From positions 4,030,001 to 4,094,000 of the forward strand of contig NZ_JAMZEC010000001.1 of assembly GCF_024172185.1 (NCBI RefSeq): a DNA stretch of 64,000 nt, in the 5' to 3' direction. The notes under the pieces were generated by a model. It did no database searches, had not been told where the DNA came from, and was given only the letters and a program-made list of their open reading frames with translations. Shown piece after piece: positions 36,881-45,329 of this stretch. Source of the DNA: Nonomuraea roseoviolacea subsp. carminata. Lineage in GTDB: Bacteria; Actinomycetota; Actinomycetes; Streptosporangiales; Streptosporangiaceae. How positions within the stretch are numbered: position 1 is the first letter of the stretch; each line of letters opens with the position of its first letter. A program made the position numbers and the translations under genes.

Positions 36881-36989
36881 AGTAGTACTACTCTGTGTAG
36901 AGCACCACCAAGTCTTCCCCAAGTAAGCCGCAAGATCGTTTACCTAGGGTGGGACTGCTCCCTGGGGAGTACGAGGCAGTCAACCCAGG
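36881..36989 (+). promoter_or_regulatory. Palindrome and structured leader before the EboE-like gene
   Basis: Within the 355-bp gap 36735-37089, AGTAGTACTACT (36881-36892) is a perfect palindrome, overlapped by the inverted repeat CTAC-N5-GTAG. About 50 bases on, a compound stem forms: CCTAGGGT (36943-36950) with ACCCAGG (36983-36989), then GACTGC (36953-36958) with GCAGTC (36976-36981), with a small CTCC/GGAG hairpin inside. It could be an operator followed by a structured 5' leader; no known riboswitch class fits. Confidence 0.4.
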
Positions 36990-37089
36990 GCGGACGCGTA
37001 CGCCTCCCGGAGCGGGCATGCTCGGCAGGGTCTACGCGATCCCTGACCGGGTGATGCCGACGATCAATGCGAAGCCGTGGAGGAAACCG

Positions 37090-38028
37090 ATGCGCCTGCG
37101 TCACGACGACGGAACGCTGGTACACCTCGCCTACAACGCGGGCGTCCACCCCGCCGAGGACCTGGAGAACCTGATCGCCCACCTGACCCGCTACGCGGTT
37201 CCGGTGCGCAAGCGGCTGGGTGTCGAGCGGATGGGCATCGGTCTGTGGCTCTCGCCGAGCGTGGCCGACCACCTCACGGCCGACCGCATCGAGCTCGTAC
37301 GGCTGCGCCGCTCCCTGGAGGAGCGCGGCCTGGAGGTCGTGAGCCTGAACGGCACGGGCGGGCGCAACCAGGAGGTCCCGGGACCCGACTGGGCCAAGCC
37401 CGAGCGCTACCGCTACACGATGGCCCTGGCCAAGATCCTCGCGTTCCTGCTGCCCGACGACGTCAGGTTCGGCAGCATCTCCACCATCCCCATCGGCTGG
37501 CGCCGCGACTGGCCGGCCGACCTCCACTCGATTGCCACGCGCCGCCTGGAGCGCCTGGCCCGCGAGCTGCGCGGCATCTACAGCGTCACCGGCAAGACGA
37601 TCCGCGTCGGCTTCGAGCCGTGGCCCGGCTGCGTCCTGGAGACCACGGAGCAGGCGCTGGAGCGGGTGTGCGGCATCGACTCCGAGCACCTGGGCGTGTG
37701 CCTGGACGCCTGCCACCTCGCCTGCGGCTCCGAGGAGCCCGGCGCGGCGCTGCGCGGCCTGGCCGCCGCCGGCGCGCCGGTGGTCAAGCTCGGCCACGTC
37801 CACAACCACACGGGCGAGACGCCCAGCACGGGCGCGGTGCTGCACGACACGCTCACGGCCATGCTGTCCGGGGCCGTCAGCGGCAGCGCGCACATCGAGG
37901 TGGAGACGCACAACCTCGCGGTCCCCGGCCGCGCCAAGGGGCCGGGCGCCCTGGTGTCCATGCTGGCGCAGGAGCTCGACTGGGCCCGCACCAACCTCAC
38001 GGGCCTCGGCCTCCAGCTCGCCGCCTGA
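37090..38028 (+). CDS. EboE-like TIM-barrel protein
   Basis: 312-aa protein resembling EboE (sugar-phosphate-isomerase-like TIM barrel): HLAYNAGVHPAEDLENL, then IGLWLSPSVADHL, YRYTMALAKILAFLLP, FGSISTIPIGWRRDW, VGFEPWPGCVLETTEQ and CLDACHLACGSEEP. Repeated His/Glu/Asp at strand ends suggest a metal site. EboE normally belongs to an eboA-F cluster that exports or traffics a metabolite; here it stands alone. ATG 37090 has GGAGGAAA upstream; the longer GTG frame from 36949 crosses the structured leader. Function unknown. Confidence 0.7.
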   Translation: MRLRHDDGTLVHLAYNAGVHPAEDLENLIAHLTRYAVPVRKRLGVERMGIGLWLSPSVADHLTADRIELVRLRRSLEERGLEVVSLNGTGGRNQEVPGPDWAKPERYRYTMALAKILAFLLPDDVRFGSISTIPIGWRRDWPADLHSIATRRLERLARELRGIYSVTGKTIRVGFEPWPGCVLETTEQALERVCGIDSEHLGVCLDACHLACGSEEPGAALRGLAAAGAPVVKLGHVHNHTGETPSTGAVLHDTLTAMLSGAVSGSAHIEVETHNLAVPGRAKGPGALVSMLAQELDWARTNLTGLGLQLAA

Positions 38029-38068
38029 CCGACCTCCGACCGCCCGGAAGGCACCACGGCCCGACCTG

Positions 38069-38214
38069 GACGCGTCTGCGGCGATCTTCCTGAGGTCGGA
38101 CGCGTCGGTGGTGGCCTTCCTGAGCTCGGACCGTCGGCGGCGATCTGCTTGAGGTGGGACGCGTCGGCGGCCTTCCCCAAGGCCGGACGCGTCGCGGTGG
38201 CCTTCCCAGGGGCG
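38069..38214. repeat. Five degenerate 30-bp direct repeats
   Basis: Units starting GACGCGTCGGCGG at 38069, 38099, 38129, 38158 and 38186 share a second half like CTTCCTGAGGTCG and drift in length from 30 to 28 bases. Frames on either strand give Arg/Pro-rich noise. The whole interval 38029-38553 (525 bp, between convergent genes) shows no gene, so this is probably a decayed array. Confidence 0.6.
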
Positions 38215-38553
38215 CGCGCAGCGAGCCCGCCGAGGCTCCGTCCTCCTGCGGCCGCACGCCGTCGAGCTCCCCGAGGGTTGCCGTGTGCGGGAGCGAGTCC
38301 TTCTGAGCGCCGGACGGGCGGGCGGTCACGTCGAGGACGGCGGGCGTCGCGAGCTCCCCGTGGCCCCCGTGCCTGGCGAGCCCCTAAGAGCGTTGCCAGG
38401 CCGCCTCCCGACAGGACCGAGCGGCCCCGGGTCGGCGGATCAGGGCACCTGGGCGGCGGCCGAGCGCGTCACAGGCTGCCGAACCAGCCCGGGATGTCGA
38501 GGCGGCACAGGTGACTCACGGCCGCACCCGTGCGGCGAGGGGGTCGTGGGCGG

Positions 38554-39429
38554 TCAGGAGTGCGGGAGGCGGTAGGTGCCGTCGTCCAGGGCCTCGGCCA
38601 GGCCGTCGGCGACCAGGCCGTCCAGGGCGCGTTCCCGCTGCACCGCGTCGTCCCACACCGCGTCCAGCGCCTCCTTCGGCACCGGGCCGTGCGCCGCCCG
38701 CAGCACCGCGAGCAGGCGGCCACGGCACTGCCGGTCGGTGCCCGCGTACGTCTGCCCCTTGCGGGCCGGCCCGTCGTGCGGTGGCTTGCCGGCCAGCCGC
38801 CAGGCGCAGGCGTGGGTGACGGGGCAGTCGGCGCAGCGCGGGGCGCGCGCCGTGCACACCAGCGCCCCCAGCTCCATGACCGCCACGCCCCAGCGGGCCG
38901 CGCCCAGTTCGGGCAGCAGGGCCTCGGCCAGCCGTCGCTCGGCCGCCGACGTGGCGACCGGCGGGTACTCCTCGCCCCGCACCGCCCGCGCGAACACGCG
39001 GCGCACGTTCGTGTCCAGCACCGCGTGCCGGCCGCCGTACGCGAAGCTGGCGACCGCGGCCGCGGTGTACTCGCCGACGCCCGGCAGCGACAGCAGCGTG
39101 GCGTGGTCGGACGGCACCTCGCCACCGTGCTCCTCGGCGATGGCGCGGGCGCAGGCGTGCAGCCGCAGGGCGCGGCGCGGGTAGCCGAGCCGCCCCCAGT
39201 GGCGCACGGCCTCGCCCGGCTGCTCGGCCGCCAGCGCCTTGGGGGTGGGCCAGCGCTCCATCCACTCGTTCCAGACGGGGAGCACGCGCACGACGGGGGT
39301 CTGCTGGAGCATGATCTCGCTCACCAGCACGCCCCACGGGGTCGCGTCGGCGGCGCGCCACGGGAGATCCCGGGCGTTGGACTCGTACCACTCCAGAATG
39401 GGTACGTGCAGGAGGTTCGGCTCAACCAC
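38554..39429 (-). CDS. mutY: A/G-specific adenine glycosylase
   Basis: Removes adenine mispaired with 8-oxoguanine (291 aa). It has RDLPWRAADATPWGVLVSEIMLQQT, the helix-hairpin-helix LPGVGEYTAAAVASFAYG (Tyr rather than the Lys of bifunctional glycosylases), the catalytic Asp in AVLDTNVRRVF, and a 4Fe-4S loop C-x6-C-x2-C-x5-C (CTARAPRCADCPVTHAC). The C-terminal NUDIX-like domain of enteric MutY is lacking, as in several actinobacteria. GTG 39429 has GGAG just upstream. The frame stays open far upstream, but only this part has family resemblance. Confidence 0.94.
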   Translation of the reverse strand: MVEPNLLHVPILEWYESNARDLPWRAADATPWGVLVSEIMLQQTPVVRVLPVWNEWMERWPTPKALAAEQPGEAVRHWGRLGYPRRALRLHACARAIAEEHGGEVPSDHATLLSLPGVGEYTAAAVASFAYGGRHAVLDTNVRRVFARAVRGEEYPPVATSAAERRLAEALLPELGAARWGVAVMELGALVCTARAPRCADCPVTHACAWRLAGKPPHDGPARKGQTYAGTDRQCRGRLLAVLRAAHGPVPKEALDAVWDDAVQRERALDGLVADGLAEALDDGTYRLPHS

Positions 39430-39501
39430 GCGCTCCAGCGTATGCCCACTCCGGCGGCATCGGCGTGTCGTCACGCTAAGTAGCCGTACCATTACCATGC
39501 T

Positions 39502-40203
39502 GTGAGTATGGACCCGGATACGATACGTGGCGACGGCGGCGACGGTGGCGGTGACGTCTACTGGCGGCGGCGGATGAGCGTGCTCATCGCGGTGCTGGTG
39601 GTCGTGGCCGTGGTGGCGTGGGCGTGCTCCAGCGGCTCCGACGGGCCGCAACGTTCCTCCAGCGCCGAGTCCTCCGCCAGCCGGTCGCCTTCCGCCGACC
39701 CGTTGCTGGCGGGCCTGCGCACCCTCGCCCTCGGCACGGCCACCCCGACGCCCCAGCCGAGTCCCAGCAAGGCCGCCACCCCCGCCGTGGCCGACGCCAG
39801 GCCCGACCGTCCCGGCCAGCCCTGCGCCGAGGACGACCTGGTGCTGAGCCTGCAGGGCAAGCAGGACGTCTACACCGGTGGCGCCTGGCCCAACTTCCTC
39901 GTCACGCTGGTCAACACCGGGCCCGTCATGTGCCGGGCCGACGTGGGGCCGCGGGCCCTGGAGGTCCGCATCACCTCGGGCGAGGACCGCATCTGGTCCA
40001 CCGCCGACTGCGTGAGCGGGCCCGCCGGCGAGCAGCGCGAGCTGGAGCGCGGCATCCCGTACGTCCGCACGCTCGACTGGGACCGGCGCCGCTCCAGCGC
40101 CGACTGCCGCACCACGCCGGCCACGGCCCTGCCGGGCACGTACGTGGCGGTGGCCCGCATGGGCAAGCTGAAAAGCCCCAAGGGGGTCTTCCACCTCAGG
40201 TGA
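39502..40203 (+). CDS. Membrane-anchored extracytoplasmic protein of unknown function
   Basis: 233 aa: short acidic N-terminus, one transmembrane helix (about residues 25-42, MSVLIAVLVVVAVVAWACSS), a Ser/Pro/Thr-rich linker (about 45-95), then a compact domain with four cysteines (QPCAEDDLVLSLQG, VMCRADVGPRALEVRI, STADCVSG, SADCRTTPA), probably disulfide-bonded outside the cell. The beta-rich pattern resembles DUF4232-like domains, but the match is weak. GTG 39502 and ATG 39508 are both possible. Divergent from mutY. Confidence 0.75.
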   Translation: MSMDPDTIRGDGGDGGGDVYWRRRMSVLIAVLVVVAVVAWACSSGSDGPQRSSSAESSASRSPSADPLLAGLRTLALGTATPTPQPSPSKAATPAVADARPDRPGQPCAEDDLVLSLQGKQDVYTGGAWPNFLVTLVNTGPVMCRADVGPRALEVRITSGEDRIWSTADCVSGPAGEQRELERGIPYVRTLDWDRRRSSADCRTTPATALPGTYVAVARMGKLKSPKGVFHLR

Positions 40204-40454
40204 GGCCCTCGCCCGCCGAGGGTGCCCACCTCGCCGCCGGCACATTCCCCTCCTTTTGCCGACACCGCCCACCCCAGGCGCTCCCCACGCGGGGCGTGTA
40301 CCCGCGGGCGGGGAGCGGAAGGATCGGGTGCCGGTGTGGACGCGCGGAAGAGGGGACGGGCGCTGCGCAGACGGCGATGGGAAGAACCGAGTGCCGGCGT
40401 GCACGCGCGGACGAGGAAACGGGACCCAAGCGGACGAGGAGGCCGGGAGCCCGG

Positions 40455-41537
40455 TCAGACGTAGCGTTCGAGGATGGAGGACTCGGCCAGGCGGGACAGG
40501 CCCTCGCGGACGCTGCGGGCGCGCGACTCGCCGACCCCGCCGACCGCCTGCAGGTCGTCGATGCTGGCCGCGAGCAGCTTCTGCAGCCCGCCGAAGTGGT
40601 TGACCAGGCGGTCCACCACCGTGGCCGGCAGCCGGGGGACCTTGGCCAGCAGGCGGAAGCCGCGCGGGCTGACCGGGGTGTCGAGGGTCTCGCCGCCGTC
40701 GTGGCCGAGGACGCGGGCCACCGTCGTCAGGTCGAGCAGGGCGCTGCCGGACAGCTCGTCGAGGTCGTGCATGGCCTCCGACAGGCGCCGGGCGCGCCGG
40801 CCCGACGGCGCCGGGAGGTAGTCGCGCACCACCAGCTCCCGCTCGGAGTCGACGCCCGCCACCAGCTCGTCGAGCTGGAGCGACAGCAGCCGGCCGTCGG
40901 TGCCGAGCTCGACCACGTAGCCCTTGATCTCGTCGGAGATGCGCCGCACCATCTCCAGCCGCTGGGCGACGGCCGCCACGTCGCGCACGGTCACCAGGTC
41001 CTCGATCTCCAGGGCCGACAGCGTGCCGGACACCTCGTCGAGGCGGTGCTTGTAGCGTTCGAGGGTGGCCAGGGCCTGGTTGGCCTTGGACAGGATGGCC
41101 GCCGACTCCTCCAGAACGTAGCGGATGCCGTCGAGGTAGAGGGCGATGATCCGCATCGACTTGCTGATCGCGATGATCGGCAGGCCGGTCTGCCGGGCGA
41201 CCCGCTGGGCGGTGCGGTGGCGGGTGCCGGACTCGTCGGTGGGGATGGCCGGGTCGGGGACGAGGTGGACCGCGGCGCGCACGATCTTCTGGTCGTCGCT
41301 GACGACGATCGCGCCGTCCATCTTGGCCAGCTCGCGCAGCCGGGTGGCCGAGAAGTCGACGTCGAGCTCGAAGCCGCCGCTGCAGAGCTGCTCGACCTCG
41401 CTGTTGTAGCCGAGCACGATGAGCCCGCCGGTCTGCCCGCGCAGGATCCGCTCCAGGCCGTCGCGCAGAGGTGTGCCCGGGGCCACCGCGGCCAGGGCTT
41501 CGCGACGGCGGTCGTCCAGACTCCTGTCGTTTGGCAC
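40455..41537 (-). CDS. disA: DNA integrity scanning protein / diadenylate cyclase DisA
   Basis: Synthesises c-di-AMP from two ATP and monitors DNA structure (360 aa). The DAC domain has D74-GA76 and R106-HRTA110 in GTRHRTAQRVARQTG; a helical linker follows; the C-terminus is a helix-hairpin-helix domain (FGGLQKLLAASIDDLQAVGGVGESRARSVREGL). radA lies 41 bp upstream on the same strand, the usual actinobacterial pairing; RadA modulates DisA in Bacillus. The 251-bp gap after it (40204-40454) has a diverged 63-bp direct repeat and no gene. The c-di-AMP riboswitch at 29475-29612 is a plausible local target. Confidence 0.97.
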   Translation of the reverse strand: MPNDRSLDDRRREALAAVAPGTPLRDGLERILRGQTGGLIVLGYNSEVEQLCSGGFELDVDFSATRLRELAKMDGAIVVSDDQKIVRAAVHLVPDPAIPTDESGTRHRTAQRVARQTGLPIIAISKSMRIIALYLDGIRYVLEESAAILSKANQALATLERYKHRLDEVSGTLSALEIEDLVTVRDVAAVAQRLEMVRRISDEIKGYVVELGTDGRLLSLQLDELVAGVDSERELVVRDYLPAPSGRRARRLSEAMHDLDELSGSALLDLTTVARVLGHDGGETLDTPVSPRGFRLLAKVPRLPATVVDRLVNHFGGLQKLLAASIDDLQAVGGVGESRARSVREGLSRLAESSILERYV

Positions 41538-41578
41538 CAGACCCCCGTGTCGAAATAGTCAAGCCCAGCTTAGCGGCG

Positions 41579-42985
41579 CTATGTGACGTGTGTGAGAGCG
41601 TCCCAGACGTTCTCCGCCTCCACCACCTCGAATCCGGGGGCGAACGTGACCGATCCCACCGGCACCAGGGAGCGCTGCCCGTCACGTTTGCGCGTGCCCT
41701 CGTCGAGGGAGCCGGCGGGCACCAGGCCGCGGCGGAAGCCCAGCCTGGCGGCCTCGCTGAGGCGCCGCCGCACGTCCTTGACCGGGCGCAGCTCGCCCGC
41801 GAGGCCCACTTCGCCGAGGGCGACGAGCCCGGCCGGGAGCGGCTTGTCGCCGGCGGCGCTGGCCACGGCGAGCATGACGGACAGGTCGACCGCCGGGTCG
41901 GCCAGCTTGATGCCGCCCACCGTGGCGGTGAACACGTCGCAGCCGCCGAGCTTGGCGTTGAGCCGCCGCTCCAGCACGGCCAGGATCATCTGCACGCGGT
42001 AGGTGTCGAGGCCGGAGGAGGTGCGCCGGGGCTGCTGCGCCTCGGTGCGGGCGACCAGGGCCTGCACCTCGGCCGGGAGCGGCCGGGTGCCCTCGACGGT
42101 CACGGTCACGCAGGTGCCGGGCACCGGGCTGCTGCGCCGGGAGACGAACAGCCCGCTCGGGTCGGTGATGCCCTCGATGCCGCGCTCGTGCAGGTCGAAG
42201 CAGCCGACCTCGTCGGTGGGCCCGAACCGGTTCTTGATCGCGCGGACCATGCGCAGCCGGGAGTGGCGGTCGCCCTCGAAGTTGAGCACGACGTCGACCA
42301 GGTGCTCCAGGGTGCGCGGGCCGGCGATGGAGCCCTCCTTGGTGACGTGGCCCACGAGGACGGTCGCCATGTTGCGCTCCTTGGCCAGGCGCACGAGGTT
42401 GGCGGCGACCTCGCGGACCTGGGTGACCCCGCCGGGCACGCCCGTGGCCTGGGCCGAGCCGATCGTCTGCACGGAGTCGACCACGAGGAGCTGCGGCTGG
42501 ACCTTCTCGACGTGGGCCACCAGGGCCGACAGCTCGGTCTCGGCGGCGAGGTAGAGGCGGTCGCGGATCGCGCCGATGCGGTCGCCGCGCAGGCGGACCT
42601 GCGCGGCCGACTCCTCGCCGGTGACGTAGAGGACGGTGTCGCGCTCGGCGATGCGGGCCGCGGCCTCCAGCAGCAGCGTGGACTTGCCGATGCCGGGCTC
42701 GCCGGCCAGCAGGACGACCGCGCCGGGCACCAGGCCGCCGCCGAGCACCCGGTCGAGCTCGCTCACCCCGGTGGTGCGGGCGATCGCCACCTCGGCCTTG
42801 ACGTTGCCGATGGGCAGGGCGGGGGCGGTGGTGGCGCCGGCCTGGACGACGTTGACGCCGGCGCGGGCGCCTTCCTCGTCGACCGTGCCCCACGCCTGGC
42901 ACTCGCCGCACCGGCCCACCCATTTGGGGCTGCGCCAGCCGCACTCGGCGCAGCGGTAACCGGGTTTGGGGGCAGTCTTGGCCAT
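41579..42985 (-). CDS. radA: DNA repair protein RadA
   Basis: RecA-like branch-migration ATPase (468 aa). It has a zinc finger with C12-x2-C15 and C26-x2-C29, Walker A G95-EPGIGKST103, the RadA-specific KNRFG motif in AIKNRFGPTDEVG, and a C-terminal Lon-like domain (LPAEVQALVARTEAQQPRR onward). ATG 42985 gives the standard MAKTAPKPGYRCAECGW start. TAGCCT lies about eight bases before the ATG, suggesting leaderless transcription. It leads the radA-disA operon. Confidence 0.96.
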   Translation of the reverse strand: MAKTAPKPGYRCAECGWRSPKWVGRCGECQAWGTVDEEGARAGVNVVQAGATTAPALPIGNVKAEVAIARTTGVSELDRVLGGGLVPGAVVLLAGEPGIGKSTLLLEAAARIAERDTVLYVTGEESAAQVRLRGDRIGAIRDRLYLAAETELSALVAHVEKVQPQLLVVDSVQTIGSAQATGVPGGVTQVREVAANLVRLAKERNMATVLVGHVTKEGSIAGPRTLEHLVDVVLNFEGDRHSRLRMVRAIKNRFGPTDEVGCFDLHERGIEGITDPSGLFVSRRSSPVPGTCVTVTVEGTRPLPAEVQALVARTEAQQPRRTSSGLDTYRVQMILAVLERRLNAKLGGCDVFTATVGGIKLADPAVDLSVMLAVASAAGDKPLPAGLVALGEVGLAGELRPVKDVRRRLSEAARLGFRRGLVPAGSLDEGTRKRDGQRSLVPVGSVTFAPGFEVVEAENVWDALTHVT

Positions 42986-43039
42986 GCGGAGCAGGCTAGC
43001 GGCCCCGACCGACAATCGCGGTGAGCGCCGCCGCCGGCG

Positions 43040-43345
43040 TCACGCCAGGCCGAGGTCGGAGACCAGCATGCGCTTGGGCTTGGCGCCGACGACCTGGCGC
43101 ACCGGCTCGCCGTTCTCGAACAGCAGGAGCGTGGGGAGGCTGAGCACGCCGTACCGGGACATGATCTCGGGGTTCTCGTCGGTGTTGAGCTTGCCGATGG
43201 TCAGGCCGTACTCGCTCTCGATCTGCTGGAGCACGGGCGCGACCATGCGGCACGGCCCGCACCACTCGGCCCAGAAGTCGACCAGGACGGGCTTGTCGGC
43301 GCGCAGGACCTGCTCGTCGAAGTTCACGGTGGTGAGGGTGATCAT
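43040..43345 (-). CDS. trxA: Thioredoxin
   Basis: Cytoplasmic dithiol reductant (101 aa) with the C29-GP-C32 active site in DFWAEWCGPCRMVAP and the conserved cis-Pro loop SLPTLLLFENGE. ATG 43345 has GGAG close upstream and overlaps the merR stop by four bases (ATGA), so it is translated with the regulator. No thioredoxin reductase gene adjoins. Confidence 0.95.
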   Translation of the reverse strand: MITLTTVNFDEQVLRADKPVLVDFWAEWCGPCRMVAPVLQQIESEYGLTIGKLNTDENPEIMSRYGVLSLPTLLLFENGEPVRQVVGAKPKRMLVSDLGLA

Positions 43346-43722
43346 CTCTCTCCTTGGATCGAAAACATGCAGCCGGAGCAGGACTCGCCGAGCTGGGCCG
43401 AGACCTCGGCGCGGCGGGCGAGCAGGGTGCGGATCTCGTCGTCGATCTCGACCAGCTTGCGCCGGTAGACCTCGGCCGAGTCGCGGCACGCGCCGCCCTT
43501 CTCGTGACCGGCCCGCAGGCAGTTCACGAACGGCCGGGTGTCCTCCAGCGTGAAGCCCACCGACAGCAGCGTGCGGATCTCCTCCACGAGGCGGACGTCG
43601 TCCTCGGCGTACTCGCGGTAGCCGTTGGCGCCCCGCCGTGAGGTGATCAGTCCGTGCTGTTCGTAGTAACGCAGCGAGCGGGTGCTCGCCCCCGTACGTC
43701 CGGCCAGCTCTCCGATGCGCAT
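43342..43722 (-). CDS. MerR family regulator coupled to thioredoxin
   Basis: 126 aa: winged-helix N-terminus (RIGELAGRTGASTRSLRYYEQHGLI), a dimerisation helix, and cysteines C68, C79, C115 and C118. The last two form a CSGC pair near the C-terminus, resembling metal- or redox-sensing MerR proteins. Overlap with trxA and a dyad in its own promoter suggest it senses thiol or metal stress and controls the merR-trxA pair. The signal is inferred, not shown. Confidence 0.9.
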   Translation of the reverse strand: MRIGELAGRTGASTRSLRYYEQHGLITSRRGANGYREYAEDDVRLVEEIRTLLSVGFTLEDTRPFVNCLRAGHEKGGACRDSAEVYRRKLVEIDDEIRTLLARRAEVSAQLGESCSGCMFSIQGER

Positions 43723-43738
43723 GGCCCCACGGTAAACG

Positions 43739-43760
43739 TTGACGCCAATGTCAAGGTCAA
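43739..43760 (-). promoter_or_regulatory. MerR-type promoter dyad
   Basis: TTGAC-ATTGGC-GTCAA is a perfect dyad (43754-43739 on the minus strand), placed downstream of a TTGACC -35 (43760-43755), with TTTACC as a possible -10 after an 18-base spacer. A dyad inside a long spacer is the MerR operator geometry. Confidence 0.65.
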
Positions 43761-43765
43761 GGGGG

Positions 43766-44464
43766 TCAGAACAGGCGCCAGCGCAGCACGTTGGGATAGT
43801 CCAGCTCCAGGCCGGGGGTCTCGGCGATGGCCTGCCGGGCCACGTCCGGCGCGAACTCGATGCGCAGCACGGCCTCCAGGTCGGCCCGCCGCTCGAACAC
43901 CATCCGCAGGTCGAGCTCCTGCCGCTGCCAGCCCTGCCGCGTCCAGAACGCCTCGACCTCGCGCGCCGAGTACGCGGGCACCGTGCGCGAGAACCAGCGG
44001 CCGAACGCCCCGCGGCCCGCGTCGAGGTCGACCACGAAGGCCGCGCCGCCGCGCCGCACGACCCGGGACAACTCGCGCAGCCCCGGCTCGCTGCCGGGAC
44101 CGAAGAAGTACGCCCAGCGCGCGACGGCGACGTCCACCGACATGTCGGGCAGCGGGAGGTCCTGCGCGGCGGCGGCGTGGACCTCCACGTTGGGCAGCGC
44201 GGCGCAGCGGCGGCGGGCGAGCGTCACCAGGTCGCCGTGCGGCTCGACCCCGATCACCCGCGCCGCGGCGGCCGACAGGCCCGGCAGGTGGTAGCCGGTG
44301 CCGCAGCCGATGTCGAGCACGGTGGCGCCGTCCCACGGCCGGATCGCCCGCATGGCCGCCTCGGCCGCGCCGTCGGGGTCGACGGCGCGGTTCTCCAGCT
44401 CGTACAGCTGCGGGGTGTTCCAGATGTTGGGGCTGGGGATGGCGCCTTTTGCGATCCGGGGCAT
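43766..44464 (-). CDS. Class I SAM-dependent methyltransferase
   Basis: 232-aa methyltransferase. Motif I is VLDIGCGTGYHLPGLS, then VIGVEPHGDLV, VDVAVARWAYFFGPG and LRELSRVVRRGGAAFVV. The N-terminus (IPSPNIWNTPQLYELEN) and C-terminus are actinobacterial in style. The substrate cannot be told; a small molecule is more likely than RNA, given the general Methyltransf_11 layout. It is divergent from the TIM-barrel gene at 44520 and lies upstream of merR on the same strand. Confidence 0.88.
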   Translation of the reverse strand: MPRIAKGAIPSPNIWNTPQLYELENRAVDPDGAAEAAMRAIRPWDGATVLDIGCGTGYHLPGLSAAAARVIGVEPHGDLVTLARRRCAALPNVEVHAAAAQDLPLPDMSVDVAVARWAYFFGPGSEPGLRELSRVVRRGGAAFVVDLDAGRGAFGRWFSRTVPAYSAREVEAFWTRQGWQRQELDLRMVFERRADLEAVLRIEFAPDVARQAIAETPGLELDYPNVLRWRLF

Positions 44465-44519
44465 GACCCAACCGTAGGCGTCGCGCGCCAGAACCCCGTC
44501 ACCGGCTTAGGCTGGCAAG

Positions 44520-45329
44520 GTGGCTGACGTCATCCGTGTGCCCAATGCGAAGATCGCATTGTCCACCGCCTCGGTATATCCGGAACGCACCCCTGACGCG
44601 TTCGAGCTCGCCGCTCGCCTGGGCTACGACGGTGTCGAGATCATGGTCGGCGCCGATCCCGTGAGCCAGGACATCGACGTGATCGAGCGGCTGTCCGACC
44701 ACTACCAGGTGCCCGTGCTGGCCATCCACGCCCCGTGCCTGCTCGTCACGCAGCGGGTCTGGGGGCGCGACCCCTGGGCCAAGCTGGTGAGGGCCCGGCA
44801 GGCGGCCGAGCGGCTCGGCGCGTCCGCGGTCGTGGTCCACCCGCCGTTCCGCTGGCAGCGCGAGTACGCCCGCGACTTCGAGACCGGCATCGCCCGCATG
44901 CGCGACGAGACCGACGTGATCTTCGCCGTGGAGAACATGTTCCCGCTGCGCGCGCGGAACAACGACGTCGTTCCGTACTCTCCCGACTGGAACCCGATCG
45001 ACTACGACTTCCCCCACGTCACGCTGGACCTGTCGCACACGGCCGTGTCGGGCTCCGACGCCATGGAGATGGCCACCAAGCTCGGCGACCGCCTGGCGCA
45101 CCTGCACCTGGCCGACGGCGTGGGCGTGACGAACAAGGACGAGCACCTGGTGCCCGGGCGCGGCACCCAGCCGTGCGCGCCGATCCTGGAGCGCCTGGCG
45201 AACTCCGGCTACGGCGGGCTGGTGGTGCTGGAGATCAACACGCGCAAGGCGGCCAGCCGGACGGAGCGGATCGACGACCTCGCCGAGGCGCTCGCGTTCG
45301 CCCGCCTGCACCTCGCGGCGTCCGCATGA
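44520..45329 (+). CDS. Xylose isomerase-like TIM-barrel protein
   Basis: Sugar phosphate isomerase/epimerase family (AP endonuclease 2-like barrel, 269 aa, GTG start). ALSTASVYPERTPDAFELAARLGYDGVEIM is the first strand-helix; metal ligands are expected among VVVHPPF, AVENMFP, HVTLDLSHTAV and HLHLADG, ending with VLEINT. The substrate is unknown. Its stop overlaps the TetR start (ATGA), so the regulator is co-expressed. Confidence 0.88.
   Translation: MADVIRVPNAKIALSTASVYPERTPDAFELAARLGYDGVEIMVGADPVSQDIDVIERLSDHYQVPVLAIHAPCLLVTQRVWGRDPWAKLVRARQAAERLGASAVVVHPPFRWQREYARDFETGIARMRDETDVIFAVENMFPLRARNNDVVPYSPDWNPIDYDFPHVTLDLSHTAVSGSDAMEMATKLGDRLAHLHLADGVGVTNKDEHLVPGRGTQPCAPILERLANSGYGGLVVLEINTRKAASRTERIDDLAEALAFARLHLAASA

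Noticed and set aside
39430..41685. Long open frame extending mutY upstream to about 1040 aa
   Set aside because: It runs antisense through the membrane-protein gene and in another frame through disA; only 38554-39429 resembles a protein family. GC-rich DNA has few stops.
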